Shown: positions 7,019 to 14,944 of the stretch, in pieces
Position numbering within the stretch: the stretch's first letter is position 1
Layout of the letters: each line of letters starts with the position of its first letter
From: Oscillospiraceae bacterium
GTDB lineage: Bacteria > Bacillota_A > Clostridia > Oscillospirales > Oscillospiraceae
DNA: 18,425 nucleotides
Direction: 5' to 3'
Assembly: GCA_017398105.1 (NCBI GenBank)
Contig: JAFQHF010000051.1
Span: 1-18,425 of the forward strand
Translations under genes and position numbers: made by a program
Notes under the pieces: generated by a model
The model's database searches: none
Told to the model about the DNA's origin: nothing
What the model saw: the letters and a program-made list of their open reading frames with translations, nothing else

Positions 7019-8074
7019 CACTTCCCCGCCTTCGGTTCTGCGTTCCGGGAGGATCTGCAGGGCGATCACTGTCAGGATGGGGGCCAGCAGCATTCCGCCG
7101 ATGCCCCAGAGCTGAAAGCCTGCGTACATGGCCATCAGCGTTGCCAGAGGGTCCAGGCCCAGGTGTCTTCCCAGGAGCCTGGGCTCCAGGCAGGAGCGGA
7201 TCAGCGTCACCGCCGCATACAGGGAAATCAGCCCGATGGCCCGGGCATTGTCCTGCTGCAGAAAGCAGAGCAGTCCCCAGGGCAGCAGCACCGTCCCGGT
7301 ACCCAGCACCGGAAACGCGTCCACCAGACATACCGCCAGCGCCCAGCCAAGGGCATAGGGGATACGCAGCAGGATAAATCCCGCCAGCAGCAGAAGGAAT
7401 GTAACCCCCATAAGCCTGCACTGGGCAGCCAGCCACCGGAAACATACACCGCGAATCCGCCGCAGGGTATCCAGCAGCGTCCGCAGCCGTTCCTTAGGTA
7501 TCCGCCGCAGCAGCCACCGGCGCAGACGCGGCAGCTTGGCAGAGATCAGAAAGGCAGAGATCACGGCAGTCCCCAGACGCAGGGCGCTGTCGGGCACATG
7601 GCTCAGCAGATTTCCCGCCAGACCCAGCAGCCAGCCGGAAACACGCCCCAGCAGGGCTGTACCGTCGGAAAACAGTGCCGCCGCATTTTCCTGCAGCAGC
7701 GGGCGGATGCTTTGCGGTGCATAGGAAGACAGGGTAAGTATCCGGCTGCGCACCAGAGAGAAGCCGGAAAGAACCGCCTCCTCCACATCCGGAAGCACAC
7801 CGCTCAGGCTTTTCAGCTGCCGGATCAGAAACGCACACAGGATCAGCACCGCCAGGGCCAGAAAGCAGAAGGTCATACTGACCCCGATCCCGACGCTGAC
7901 CGGCCGGGGCAGCCGGAGTTTTTTGGTCAGAAATCCGGTCATGGGCTCCGCCGCCAGCGCAAGGGCCGCCCCGATCAGAAACGGGGAAAACAGCGGAAGC
8001 AAATATCTGGCAAAAAACCAGACCGCCAGAAGGAAGGTCAGGGCACTGGCAACCTTTTTAACTCCGGGCCGCAA
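7016..8074 (-). CDS. ytvI: AI-2E family transporter, YtvI-type sporulation membrane protein
   Basis: The 352-residue protein belongs to the AI-2E transporter family, and the segment CLVDAFPVLGTGTVLLPW (249-266) is the YtvI hallmark. About seven or eight hydrophobic segments are visible: 9-27, 30-43, 60-84, 145-160, 165-179, 222-253, 256-273 and the C-terminal 320-341. In Bacillus subtilis YtvI is linked to sporulation; the transported substrate is unknown. I chose the TTG at 8074 because AAAGGAG lies 7 bases before it and the hydrophobic start MRPGVKKVASALTFLL fits the family; no ATG in frame has a site this good. It is transcribed divergently from pheB. Its stop codon lies in the end of MITE-like element 1. 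Confidence 0.9.
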   Translation of the reverse strand: MRPGVKKVASALTFLLAVWFFARYLLPLFSPFLIGAALALAAEPMTGFLTKKLRLPRPVSVGIGVSMTFCFLALAVLILCAFLIRQLKSLSGVLPDVEEAVLSGFSLVRSRILTLSSYAPQSIRPLLQENAAALFSDGTALLGRVSGWLLGLAGNLLSHVPDSALRLGTAVISAFLISAKLPRLRRWLLRRIPKERLRTLLDTLRRIRGVCFRWLAAQCRLMGVTFLLLLAGFILLRIPYALGWALAVCLVDAFPVLGTGTVLLPWGLLCFLQQDNARAIGLISLYAAVTLIRSCLEPRLLGRHLGLDPLATLMAMYAGFQLWGIGGMLLAPILTVIALQILPERRTEGGEV

Positions 8075-8108
8075 AAGAAGACTCCTTTCGTAAAGACAAA
8101 GATAGTGC

Positions 8109-8136
8109 TTGCATTTTGAAAAATATGTGCTACAAT
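8109..8136 (+). promoter_or_regulatory. Sigma-A-type promoter of pheB
   Basis: TTGCAT (8109-8114), a 16-base spacer and TACAAT (8131-8136), giving a leader of about 70 bases before the ATG at 8213. Confidence 0.65.
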
Positions 8137-8212
8137 ACATAGCAGAAAAACAAATGTTGTTCTGTCGTATACAGATCAGATACGAGATAACGCAAAATAA
8201 AGGAGGCCAGAT

Positions 8213-8653
8213 ATGGCGACCAAACCCAAATACTATATCGTGGAAGCCTCGGCCCTGCCGGAGGTTTTCCTGAAGGTGGCAGAGGCCAAGCGGCTGCTGT
8301 CCACCGGCGAAGCATCCACCGTCAATGAAGCCACACGCATGACGGATATCAGCCGCAGCGCATTTTACAAGTACCGCGACGCAGTGCTGCCCTTCCAGAA
8401 TATGATGACCGGACGGATCATCACATTCCAGCTGCTGCTGCATGACGAGGCCGGTCTGCTGTCCAGCCTGCTGGTGGTATTCGCAGAGGCAAAGGCCAAT
8501 ATCATCACCATCAACTCCATCGTCCCCACCAACGGCACCGCCGTGGTGACCATCTCCGCCGAGACCATGGATCTGACCATCTCCATTGAGGAGCTGCTGC
8601 ACCAGCTTGCTTCCTTCCGTGGTGTTGTGAAGGCCGAGATCCTGGCAGGCTGA
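8213..8653 (+). CDS. pheB: ACT domain-containing protein, PheB/UPF0735 family
   Basis: The 146-residue protein matches the PheB (UPF0735) family in length and sequence. It opens with YYIVEASALPEVFLKV, continues with a helix-turn-helix-like stretch (34-56, ending in SRSAFYKYRDAV) and closes with an ACT domain (about 70-143; HDEAGLLSSLLVVFAEAKANI). ACT domains bind amino acids and usually regulate amino-acid enzymes; the helix-turn-helix suggests a regulator, but no target is proven. RBS AAAGGAGG lies 6 bases before ATG. The gene has its own promoter and terminator. An aspartate kinase without ACT domains starts 328 bases downstream; in other Clostridia PheB-type genes often stand near threonine/lysine pathway genes, so a functional link is plausible but inferred. 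Confidence 0.9.
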   Translation: MATKPKYYIVEASALPEVFLKVAEAKRLLSTGEASTVNEATRMTDISRSAFYKYRDAVLPFQNMMTGRIITFQLLLHDEAGLLSSLLVVFAEAKANIITINSIVPTNGTAVVTISAETMDLTISIEELLHQLASFRGVVKAEILAG

Positions 8654-8674
8654 GCCGGGATCATCAGAATACCA

Positions 8675-8708
8675 AACCTGCCGCCCCCTGCCGGGCGGCA
8701 GGTTTTTT
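8675..8708 (+). terminator. Rho-independent terminator of pheB
   Basis: A stem AACCTGCCGCC/GGCGGCAGGTT followed by TTTTTT, 22 bases after the pheB stop codon. Confidence 0.9.
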
Positions 8709-8775
8709 GCTGCAGACAAACGATCATTGTGGTCATCACCATAAATAAGCACGGTATCCATTTGAACATGCCACG

Positions 8776-8852
8776 GTAGGACGGGCTGCCCTCAGCCCGC
8801 CGCAGAACGGCAGTTTGTTCCGATACGGCAGCTTGAGGGCAAGCCGCCCTAC
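8776..8852. repeat. Imperfect inverted repeat in the pheB-aspartate kinase gap
   Basis: The arms GTAGGACGGGCTGCCCTCAG and its inverse CTTGAGGGCAAGCCGCCCTAC border about 25 bases and share the GTAGGG...CCCTAC borders of the palindromes in the MITE-like elements. A stray element end, GACAAACGATCATT, lies at 8715-8728. The rest of the 328-base gap (8654-8981) holds only the pheB terminator and no gene I can support. Confidence 0.55.
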
Positions 8853-8981
8853 AGGAAATACTTTTTCTTTTCCCATTATGATACTTGCGTTGCAAAAGGG
8901 TGAACCGCAACAATCATCTTCCCACCCCATTCGGCACCCTTCCCCCCTTCCTGACATAGGATGGGCCGGGAGGGATGCTGT

Positions 8982-9734
8982 ATGCTTTATGTGCAGAAGT
9001 ACGGCGGGACATCGCTGCAGGATACCGGGCGCATTCAAAACGCGGCCCGGCGGGCAGTGGAACTGGTTCAGCAGGGTCACAAAGTGGTGATCGTGGTTTC
9101 CGCCCAGGGCGATACCACAGATGCACTGATCGAAAAGGCAGCAAAAATCAACAAGCGGCGGGCTGCCCGGGAGATGGATGCCTACCTGGCCGCCGGAGAA
9201 CAGCTGTCGGCCGGACTGATGGCCATGGCCATCGGCGCGCTGGGATGCAGTGCGGTAAGCCTGACCGGCTGGCAGGCCGGAATCCGGACAGACGGGGTAC
9301 ATGGCAATGCGCAGATCACGGAAGTAATCCCCCACCGGATTCTCCGGGAGCTGGATGCCGGAAAAATCGTGGTGGTGGCAGGCTTCCAGGGTGTTGATCC
9401 GGAGGGCGACATCACCACCCTGGGCAGAGGCGGCTCCGACACCACGGCCGTGGCCCTGGCAGCCTGGCTGAAGGCAGACAGATGCCAGATCTATACGGAT
9501 GTGGACGGCATTTATGACCGGGACCCCCGTCTCTTTCCGGATGCAGTCCGTTTTGACAGGATCAGCTACGACAAAATGATGGCCCTGATTGAAAACGGTG
9601 CCCAGGTGCTCCATGACCGCAGCGTGGAATTCGCCCGGAGGTACGCCATCACCGTAGAAGTTCTGTCCGCCTTCACCGCAGCCCCCGGCACCCTGGTTGG
9701 GGATTTGGAATCATCCTACCCATTTGGAGCATAG
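8982..9734 (+). CDS. Aspartate kinase catalytic domain, without ACT regulatory domains
   Basis: The protein matches the amino-acid kinase fold of aspartokinases, which phosphorylate L-aspartate as the first step to lysine, threonine and methionine. Seen motifs: KYGGTS (6-11), AQGDTTD (41-47), AGEQLSA (71-77), GFQGVDPEGDITTLGRGGSD (134-153) and YTDVDGIYDRDP (171-182). It ends at residue 250, just after the PGTLVG that normally links to the two C-terminal ACT domains; full family members have about 400 or more residues. Catalytic residues look intact, so it may be an active enzyme without feedback control, or a truncated relic. ATG at 8982 has GGGAGGG 7 bases upstream. A MITE-like element begins 18 bases after the stop codon. 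I leave the symbol empty because the isozyme cannot be told. Confidence 0.88.
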   Translation: MLYVQKYGGTSLQDTGRIQNAARRAVELVQQGHKVVIVVSAQGDTTDALIEKAAKINKRRAAREMDAYLAAGEQLSAGLMAMAIGALGCSAVSLTGWQAGIRTDGVHGNAQITEVIPHRILRELDAGKIVVVAGFQGVDPEGDITTLGRGGSDTTAVALAAWLKADRCQIYTDVDGIYDRDPRLFPDAVRFDRISYDKMMALIENGAQVLHDRSVEFARRYAITVEVLSAFTAAPGTLVGDLESSYPFGA

Positions 9735-9751
9735 GATATTCCTTTGGCGGA

Positions 9752-9994
9752 TAAATTATCGCTTGTCGGCGTGGGCCGACGGCCAATGCGTGTTCGGTGC
9801 ATCACTTGTCGTTACTTCCCTGACATGAATTGTGGTATGATTGCCCCCGGCAATCATCTGTATTACAGATTCGCTGCGCGGAGCACCACGCTCGGTATCG
9901 TTACTTCAGTAAATGATCGCGTTGTGTACAATGGAACTGTAGGGCGGGGTCATGACCCCGCCCTACAGATAGCAAGATGCTAAACGATCATTTA
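9752..9994. mobile_element. MITE-like element 2 (possibly nested) behind the aspartate kinase gene
   Basis: The left end TAAATTATCGCTTGTC (9752-9767) and right end GCTAAACGATCATTTA (9979-9994) are imperfect inverted repeats. A second left end, TAAATGATCGCG, at 9910 pairs with the same right end, giving a compact 85-base element (9910-9994) centred on the perfect palindrome GGGCGGGGTC/GACCCCGCCC (9942-9964). No credible gene is present. Together with the GH3 leader this fills the 416-base gap 9735-10150. Confidence 0.72.
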
Positions 9995-10045
9995 TTGGCA
10001 ATATCACCAACGGCATCTCGGCGTATCACGTTTCACAAAAAATTT

Positions 10046-10063
10046 TTTCACTTTTCGGTGAAA
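10046..10063. promoter_or_regulatory. Possible operator upstream of the GH3 gene
   Basis: An inverted repeat TTTCAC-N6-GTGAAA, with a further TTTCAC at 10031-10036, lies about 90-120 bases before the GH3 start. A weak -10-like CATAAT is at 10095-10100. It could be a regulator site or simply a small hairpin; no regulator gene is nearby. Confidence 0.3.
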
Positions 10064-10150
10064 GTGCGCTATAGCAATTCTGTAGGGAATCTGTCATAAT
10101 TACTTTGTATCGTTTCCATCCGGGAACGTCTGAATTATGGAGGAAGAATT

Positions 10151-12388
10151 ATGGCAAAAAAAGCAAGTGAGCATTTTAAGCTCTATCAGAATCCCAACGG
10201 CCCCGATATTACTACCGTTGCCCGTCCCATTATTGAAGCTGACGGTCTGTATTTTAAGGACATCGACGGCTCCGGCGTTGTCTCCGAAGTCAACGACTGG
10301 CGTCTGCCCTCCGCCCAGCGTGCCGCTGCTTATGTCAAGCAGATGACCGTGGACGAGAAGATTGGCCAGCTGTTCATCTCCGACTGGCGCATGGGCCCCA
10401 AGTACCCCTCCGCCAGACTGCAGGGCCATGTGGCTGTGGCCGATGAATCCGGCTGCGTGGACGAGGCTGAGGTCAATCAGAAGACCATCTTCGGCGAGCA
10501 GCACCTGCCCGGCACCACCACACTGATCAAGGATTGGTTTGCACGCCATACCATCCTGCGCGAGAATGCACAGCCCGATGACCTGGCAGACTACCTGAAC
10601 CAGCTGCAGGCCATTGCCGAGGAGTGCGAGCGTTTTGTTCCCGTTCAGGCTGCCTCCAACTCCCGTAACGAGAACGGTGAGATCGTCTTCGGCATGAACG
10701 ATGCCGGCGGCGTGTTCCCCACCTGGCCCGGCACCCTGGGTATCGCAGCCGCCGTCAAGGGCAGCGGCATTGAAGTGGCCGACAAGTGGGCCGAGGCTAC
10801 CCGTCAGAGCTGGGAAGCCTGCAACCTGCGCAAGGGCTATATGTACATGGTGGACTGCATGAGTGATCCCCGCTGGCAGCGTTCCTACGGCACCTTCGGT
10901 GAAGATCCCGCAGTGATCTGTGAGATTGCTGAGCACATCATCCCCAGAATCCAGGGCTCCGAGAACGGCGTTACCAAGGACGGCGTTGCTGTCACCACCA
11001 AGCACTTCCCCGGCGGCGGCCCCCGCGAAAACGGCTTCGACCCCCACTACGCAGCAGGCCAGTGGAACGTCTATGCAACTCCCGGCTCCCTGCAGAAGTA
11101 TCACATGCCCGGCTTCAAGAGCGCTGTTGCCAAGAATACTTCCTCCATCATGCCCTACTACTCCAAGCCCGCCGCTGCCAAGTCCGCTGTCCAGCAGGAC
11201 TGTGAGGGCAACGACGTTCGCTTCGATCCCTACGGCTTTGCCTACAACCGGGTCTTCATCCACGACATTCTGCGCGGTCAGATGGGCTTCAAGGGCTATA
11301 TCAACTCCGACACCGGCATCGTCCACAACATGAAGTGGGGCGTTGAGATGCTGGACGAGCCCGAGCGCATCGGCTTCGCCGTGAACAATTCCGGCGTGGA
11401 CGTGATCTCCGGCCTGTACGACAATGCCTTCGGCCGTGAGGCTTACGACCGTGCCACCAACGGCTACTACGAGACTCACGAGCTGCCCGAGGGCATCACC
11501 CCCGAGATGGTCACCCTGAATGATGAAGCCATCGACCGTGCCGTGACCCGCACCCTGACCGAAATGTTCGAGCTGGGCATGTTCGAGAACACCTACCGGG
11601 ATGCCAAGAAGGCAAAGGAGATCGTCTCCGGTTCCCAGTACTGGGCTGACGCCGAGCTGGCACACCGTCAGTCCGTTGTTCTGCTGAAGAACGACGGCAC
11701 CCTGCCCCTGAAGGCTGAGGGCAAGAAAGTCTATGTGGAAGCTTTCAAGAAGGACGCCAAGCAGGGTGAGCTGGCTACCGCCGCTCTGAGAGAAATGGTT
11801 GCCCAGGATGCCGTCCTGGTGGACGACTACAACGAGGCTGACATCGCCATCCTGTTCGTCAATCCCTCCTCCGGTGACTACTTCACCGCCACCGCAGGCT
11901 ACCTGGAACTGGATATCTGCGAGGGCAAGGTCGTTCCCAACGTGGACGATAACTGCCGTCCCATGAAGGAGACCCACCTGGAGACCACCCTGACCGGCAC
12001 CCACAAGATCGCCCAGATCGCCGCTACTGTCCACGCCAAGGGCGGCAAGGTCATCTCCAACATCAACTTCCCCCTGGCATGGCTGGTTGGCAACGTGGAG
12101 CGCAATGTGGATGCACTGCTGGCAGGTTTTGAGACCTACCCCGCCGCCACTCTGGACGTGATCTTCGGCCGCTACAATCCCACCGGCAAGCTGCCCATCA
12201 CCCTGCCCAAGGGCGATGAAGTCCTGGCCGTCAACGAGAACGGTGTCTGCGTCTCCCCCAACGACGTTCCCGGCTACGACAAGGATCAGTACATGCCTGA
12301 CGAGCTGAAGGACGAGAACGGCAAGGCTTACGCTTACCGTGATGCTGCCGGCAACTACTACGAACTGAACTTCGGTCTGAGCTACTGA
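10151..12388 (+). CDS. Glycoside hydrolase family 3 protein, cytoplasmic (beta-glucosidase-like)
   Basis: The 745-residue protein has the two-domain GH3 layout. The TIM-barrel part shows VDEKIGQLFI (68-77), DPRWQRSYGTFGEDP (239-253), TTKHFPGGG (282-290) and GYINSDTG (382-389), where Asp387 is the likely nucleophile. The second domain begins around HRQSVVLLKNDGTLPL (505-520) and ends with FGRYNPTGKLPITLP. There is no signal peptide, so it should act on imported oligosaccharides; the sugar cannot be told from sequence. No C-terminal fibronectin-like domain is obvious. RBS GGAGG lies 7 bases before ATG. Codon use is strikingly uniform (GCC, AAG, GAG, CTG), suggesting high expression. Its stop TGA overlaps the start of the HAD gene, so the two are co-translated. 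Confidence 0.92.
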   Translation: MAKKASEHFKLYQNPNGPDITTVARPIIEADGLYFKDIDGSGVVSEVNDWRLPSAQRAAAYVKQMTVDEKIGQLFISDWRMGPKYPSARLQGHVAVADESGCVDEAEVNQKTIFGEQHLPGTTTLIKDWFARHTILRENAQPDDLADYLNQLQAIAEECERFVPVQAASNSRNENGEIVFGMNDAGGVFPTWPGTLGIAAAVKGSGIEVADKWAEATRQSWEACNLRKGYMYMVDCMSDPRWQRSYGTFGEDPAVICEIAEHIIPRIQGSENGVTKDGVAVTTKHFPGGGPRENGFDPHYAAGQWNVYATPGSLQKYHMPGFKSAVAKNTSSIMPYYSKPAAAKSAVQQDCEGNDVRFDPYGFAYNRVFIHDILRGQMGFKGYINSDTGIVHNMKWGVEMLDEPERIGFAVNNSGVDVISGLYDNAFGREAYDRATNGYYETHELPEGITPEMVTLNDEAIDRAVTRTLTEMFELGMFENTYRDAKKAKEIVSGSQYWADAELAHRQSVVLLKNDGTLPLKAEGKKVYVEAFKKDAKQGELATAALREMVAQDAVLVDDYNEADIAILFVNPSSGDYFTATAGYLELDICEGKVVPNVDDNCRPMKETHLETTLTGTHKIAQIAATVHAKGGKVISNINFPLAWLVGNVERNVDALLAGFETYPAATLDVIFGRYNPTGKLPITLPKGDEVLAVNENGVCVSPNDVPGYDKDQYMPDELKDENGKAYAYRDAAGNYYELNFGLSY

Positions 12389-13074
12389 TGGCAATTACCA
12401 TGTATCATCCGGAATGGGGCGCTGAGCGCCCCATTCGTGGCATTTTATTCGATATGGACGGTCTGGTGCTGGATTCGGAGATTCTTTATACCCGGTTCTG
12501 GCGGGAAGCTGCCCATTCCCTGGGCTATCCCATGACGGTGGAGCAGTCTCTTGGTATGCGCAGCCTGGGAAAAAAGCTGGGGCAGCCCTATCTGGAACGC
12601 TGCTTCGGCCCCGGCGTGGACTATACCGCGATGCGCAGCAGGCGAATCGAGCTGATGGAAGCCTATGTGGAAAAGCACGGCATCGCACCAAAGCCCGGAA
12701 TTCAGGAACTGCTGGATCACCTGGAAGAAAAGGGCATTGCCGCCGCCATCACCAGCTCCTCCCCCATGGAGTCCATTCAAAAGCACCTGTCGGCGGTAAA
12801 TCTGCTGCACCGGTTCCAAAAGCTCTGCAGCGGCCACCAGATTCCCAACGGAAAGCCCGCACCGGATATCTATCTGTACGGAGCCGCCCAGCTGGGTCTG
12901 GAGCCGGGAGAATGCCTGGCCCTGGAGGATTCTCCCACGGGTATTTTGTCGGCATACCGGGCCGGCTGCCTGCCGGTGATGATCCCCGACCTGGATCAGC
13001 CCTCAGAAGAAACCCGGGCACTGCTGTATGCCAAAGCGGATTCTCTGGCAGATATTGTCACGCTGCTGCGGTAA
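12388..13074 (+). CDS. HAD-superfamily hydrolase, beta-phosphoglucomutase-like subfamily
   Basis: The 228-residue protein shows all HAD motifs: ILFDMDGLVLDSE (19-31; Asp22 nucleophile, Asp24 acid/base), TSSS (motif II), a Lys in NGKPAPDIY (motif III) and LEDSPTG (motif IV). A helical cap sits between motifs I and II, as in beta-phosphoglucomutase and sugar phosphatases of this subfamily. Reaction is either dephosphorylation or phosphoryl shift on a sugar phosphate; which one is not decidable. Its ATG overlaps the GH3 stop codon (TGATG) and has no strong site of its own, indicating translational coupling. The pairing suggests work on the product of the GH3 enzyme. The stop codon TAA forms the outer end of MITE-like element 3. 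Confidence 0.9.
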   Translation: MAITMYHPEWGAERPIRGILFDMDGLVLDSEILYTRFWREAAHSLGYPMTVEQSLGMRSLGKKLGQPYLERCFGPGVDYTAMRSRRIELMEAYVEKHGIAPKPGIQELLDHLEEKGIAAAITSSSPMESIQKHLSAVNLLHRFQKLCSGHQIPNGKPAPDIYLYGAAQLGLEPGECLALEDSPTGILSAYRAGCLPVMIPDLDQPSEETRALLYAKADSLADIVTLLR

Positions 13075-13283
13075 CGGATCGTTTCCCGTTCTAAAAAGCA
13101 AACCATATTCCGTAGGGGCGGATTTTCAATCCGCCCTGATCTACCGGTAAAATACCGGATAAAAAGACTGCACAGAGGAAGATTTTGCACATAGCATGCT
13201 GCACAGTTGCCGCAATGCTGCGGGCGGATTGAAAATCCGCCCCTACGATGTTTTTCCTGTTTCGTAAAATATACAATCATTTG
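13072..13283. mobile_element. MITE-like element 3, overlapping the HAD gene stop codon
   Basis: The left end TAACGGATCGTTTCCCG (from 13072) resembles the family end TAAATGATCGTTT; the right end ATACAATCATTTG (13271-13283) is its degenerate inverse. Inside, the palindromic arms GTAGGGGCGGATTTTCAATC (from 13112) and GATTGAAAATCCGCCCCTAC (to 13247) are inverted copies. It occupies about half of the 460-base gap to pgi; the rest holds the terminator at 13382-13410 and the pgi leader. Confidence 0.62.
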
Positions 13284-13381
13284 CCGCAACAGCGAACCAA
13301 GCGGATCTGGGCAGTAACGGCAAGCAGTAAACCGAGCACGCATTGTCTGCGGCGCCACACCGCTAAACGACCCTTTACCCG

Positions 13382-13410
13382 AAAAACGGACACACCGGTG
13401 TCCGTTTTTT
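13382..13410 (+). terminator. Rho-independent terminator of the GH3-HAD unit
   Basis: AAAAACGGACAC and GTGTCCGTTTTTT form a long stem with a U-run. It lies about 310 bases past the HAD stop codon, beyond MITE-like element 3, consistent with the element having been inserted between gene and terminator. Confidence 0.85.
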
Positions 13411-13534
13411 GTGTTGGAACGGCTGATGACTGTTATAAAAGTTTTTCAAATTGTCCTTGCGTTTCTATTTGTTTTGCGGTAGCATATAAGTAATATACTT
13501 GCACCACTTTCAGGAAAGGATGTGTCCCACAGGT

Positions 13535-14839
13535 ATGATCAATGTCGACATTTCCAATATTTGGGGTCAGCTGTCCCTGGCAGACCTGCTGGCTATGGAG
13601 CAGGAGGTCGCCGATGCCCATGCCGCCCTGGCAGACGGCACCGGGGAAGGAAGCGAATTCCGGGACTGGCTGGATCTGCCTGTCCGGGAGCCCACCAAGG
13701 AGATCACCCGTATTCTCAAAGCGGCAAAAAAGATCCGCAGCGATTCCGATGTGTGCGTTGTTGTCGGCATCGGCGGAAGCTATCTGGGTCCCCGGGCCGC
13801 CATTGAGCTGCTGCAGGGCCCCAACCGGAACATCGGAAAGGAAAAGGGCGATCCCCAGATTTTCTTCGCAGGCAACGGACTGAGCACCCGGCACTGGAAT
13901 GAGCTGATGGGGCTGCTGGCCGACAAGGATTTTTCTCTGATCGTCATTTCCAAATCCGGCACCACCACGGAGCCTGCCATCGCCTTCCGGGGGCTGCGCT
14001 GGATGCTGGAGCGCAAATACGGCACGGACAAGGCCAGCAAACGGATCTACGCCATCACCGATCCTGCCAAGGGTGCCCTGCGGCAGATGGCAGTGGAGGG
14101 CGGCTGGGAGGCCTTCTATATCCCCGGCGGTGCCGGCGGACGGTTCTCCGTACTGTCCCCCGTGGGACTGCTGCCCATGGCAGTGGCGGGCATTGATATT
14201 ATGGAGTTGCTGAACGGTGCCGCGGATGCAAAGGAAAGCTACGATGTCCGTTCCTTTGAAAATCCCGTTTGGCTGTATGCGGCGGTGCGGAATCTGCTGT
14301 ACCGCAGCGGCAAGGCCATTGAAATCTTCGAATCCTTTGAACCGGGCTTTAAACTGTTTGGCTCCTGGTGGCAGCAGCTGTTCGGGGAATCCGAGGGCAA
14401 GGACGGAAAGGGCATCTTCCCCGCAACTGCCGAGCTGACCGCCGACCTGCATTCTCTGGGGCAGCTGATCCAGCAGGGAGAGCGCAATCTGTTCGAAACC
14501 ATGGTTCGCTTTGACGCCCCGGAAAGCAAATACACCATCGGCAGCGACTGGAAGAATCTGGACGGACTGAATTATCTGGAGGGCAAGACCCTGGACTTTG
14601 TGGACGAAAGGGCCTTCCTGGGCACCGTATCCGCCCATGTGGACGGCGGTGTTCCCGTCATTACCATGGACTGCGGAGAGCTGAATGACCGGAAGGTGGG
14701 CGAATTATTCTACTTCCTGGAGCTGTGCTGCGGTGTTTCCGCCTATATTCTGGGCGTCAATCCCTTCAATCAGCCGGGCGTAGAGCTGTACAAGCGCAAT
14801 ATGTTCCAGCTGCTGGGCAAGCCCGGCTACGAGGCGTAA
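13535..14839 (+). CDS. pgi: Glucose-6-phosphate isomerase
   Basis: Pgi interconverts glucose 6-phosphate and fructose 6-phosphate in glycolysis, in the cytoplasm. The 434-residue protein is of the shorter bacterial type (Bacillus-like, about 450 residues). Seen: VVVGIGGSYLGPRAAIELL (76-94), VISKSGTTTEPAIAFR (137-152, phosphate-binding loop), GGRFSVLSPVGLLPMAVAG (201-219), LFGESEGKDGKGIFPAT with the catalytic Glu, TADLHSLGQ, and the C-terminal NPFNQPGVELYKRNMF. I chose ATG at 13535 because MINVDISN fits the family N-terminus; the nearest site, AGGAAAGGA at 13512-13520, is 14 bases away, so ATG 13520 or TTG 13499 cannot be fully excluded. AT-rich sequence with TATAAG/TATACT at 13480-13500 is a possible promoter. 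Confidence 0.95.
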   Translation: MINVDISNIWGQLSLADLLAMEQEVADAHAALADGTGEGSEFRDWLDLPVREPTKEITRILKAAKKIRSDSDVCVVVGIGGSYLGPRAAIELLQGPNRNIGKEKGDPQIFFAGNGLSTRHWNELMGLLADKDFSLIVISKSGTTTEPAIAFRGLRWMLERKYGTDKASKRIYAITDPAKGALRQMAVEGGWEAFYIPGGAGGRFSVLSPVGLLPMAVAGIDIMELLNGAADAKESYDVRSFENPVWLYAAVRNLLYRSGKAIEIFESFEPGFKLFGSWWQQLFGESEGKDGKGIFPATAELTADLHSLGQLIQQGERNLFETMVRFDAPESKYTIGSDWKNLDGLNYLEGKTLDFVDERAFLGTVSAHVDGGVPVITMDCGELNDRKVGELFYFLELCCGVSAYILGVNPFNQPGVELYKRNMFQLLGKPGYEA

Positions 14840-14872
14840 GGAAAATCTCCTGTAAATTTCACAAAATAGTAG

Positions 14873-14901
14873 TTGCAAATTTATGGGATTGCTGATAGAA
14901 T
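14873..14901 (+). promoter_or_regulatory. Sigma-A-type promoter of the small P-loop gene
   Basis: TTGCAA (14873-14878), a 17-base spacer and TAGAAT (14896-14901), about 40 bases before the start codon. The small gene therefore need not depend on pgi transcription. Confidence 0.72.
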
Positions 14902-14944
14902 TACCATACAGCAAAAATCGCTGCAAGCAAAGGAGGACATTCCG

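Noticed and set aside
6965..8119. A long plus-strand frame opposite ytvI, and upstream extension of the ytvI frame to 8761
   Set aside because: The first is a Gln-rich shadow. The second would run through the pheB promoter and gene; a TTG start at 8074 with a good RBS explains ytvI fully.
9744..9983. A 79-codon open frame behind the aspartate kinase
   Set aside because: It lies inside the MITE-like element, has no RBS and does not resemble an ACT domain, so it is not the missing C-terminal part.
10100..12394. A 764-codon open frame on the minus strand opposite the GH3 gene
   Set aside because: Produced by the strong codon bias of the GH3 gene; the GH3 frame has motifs, RBS and coupling, this one has none.
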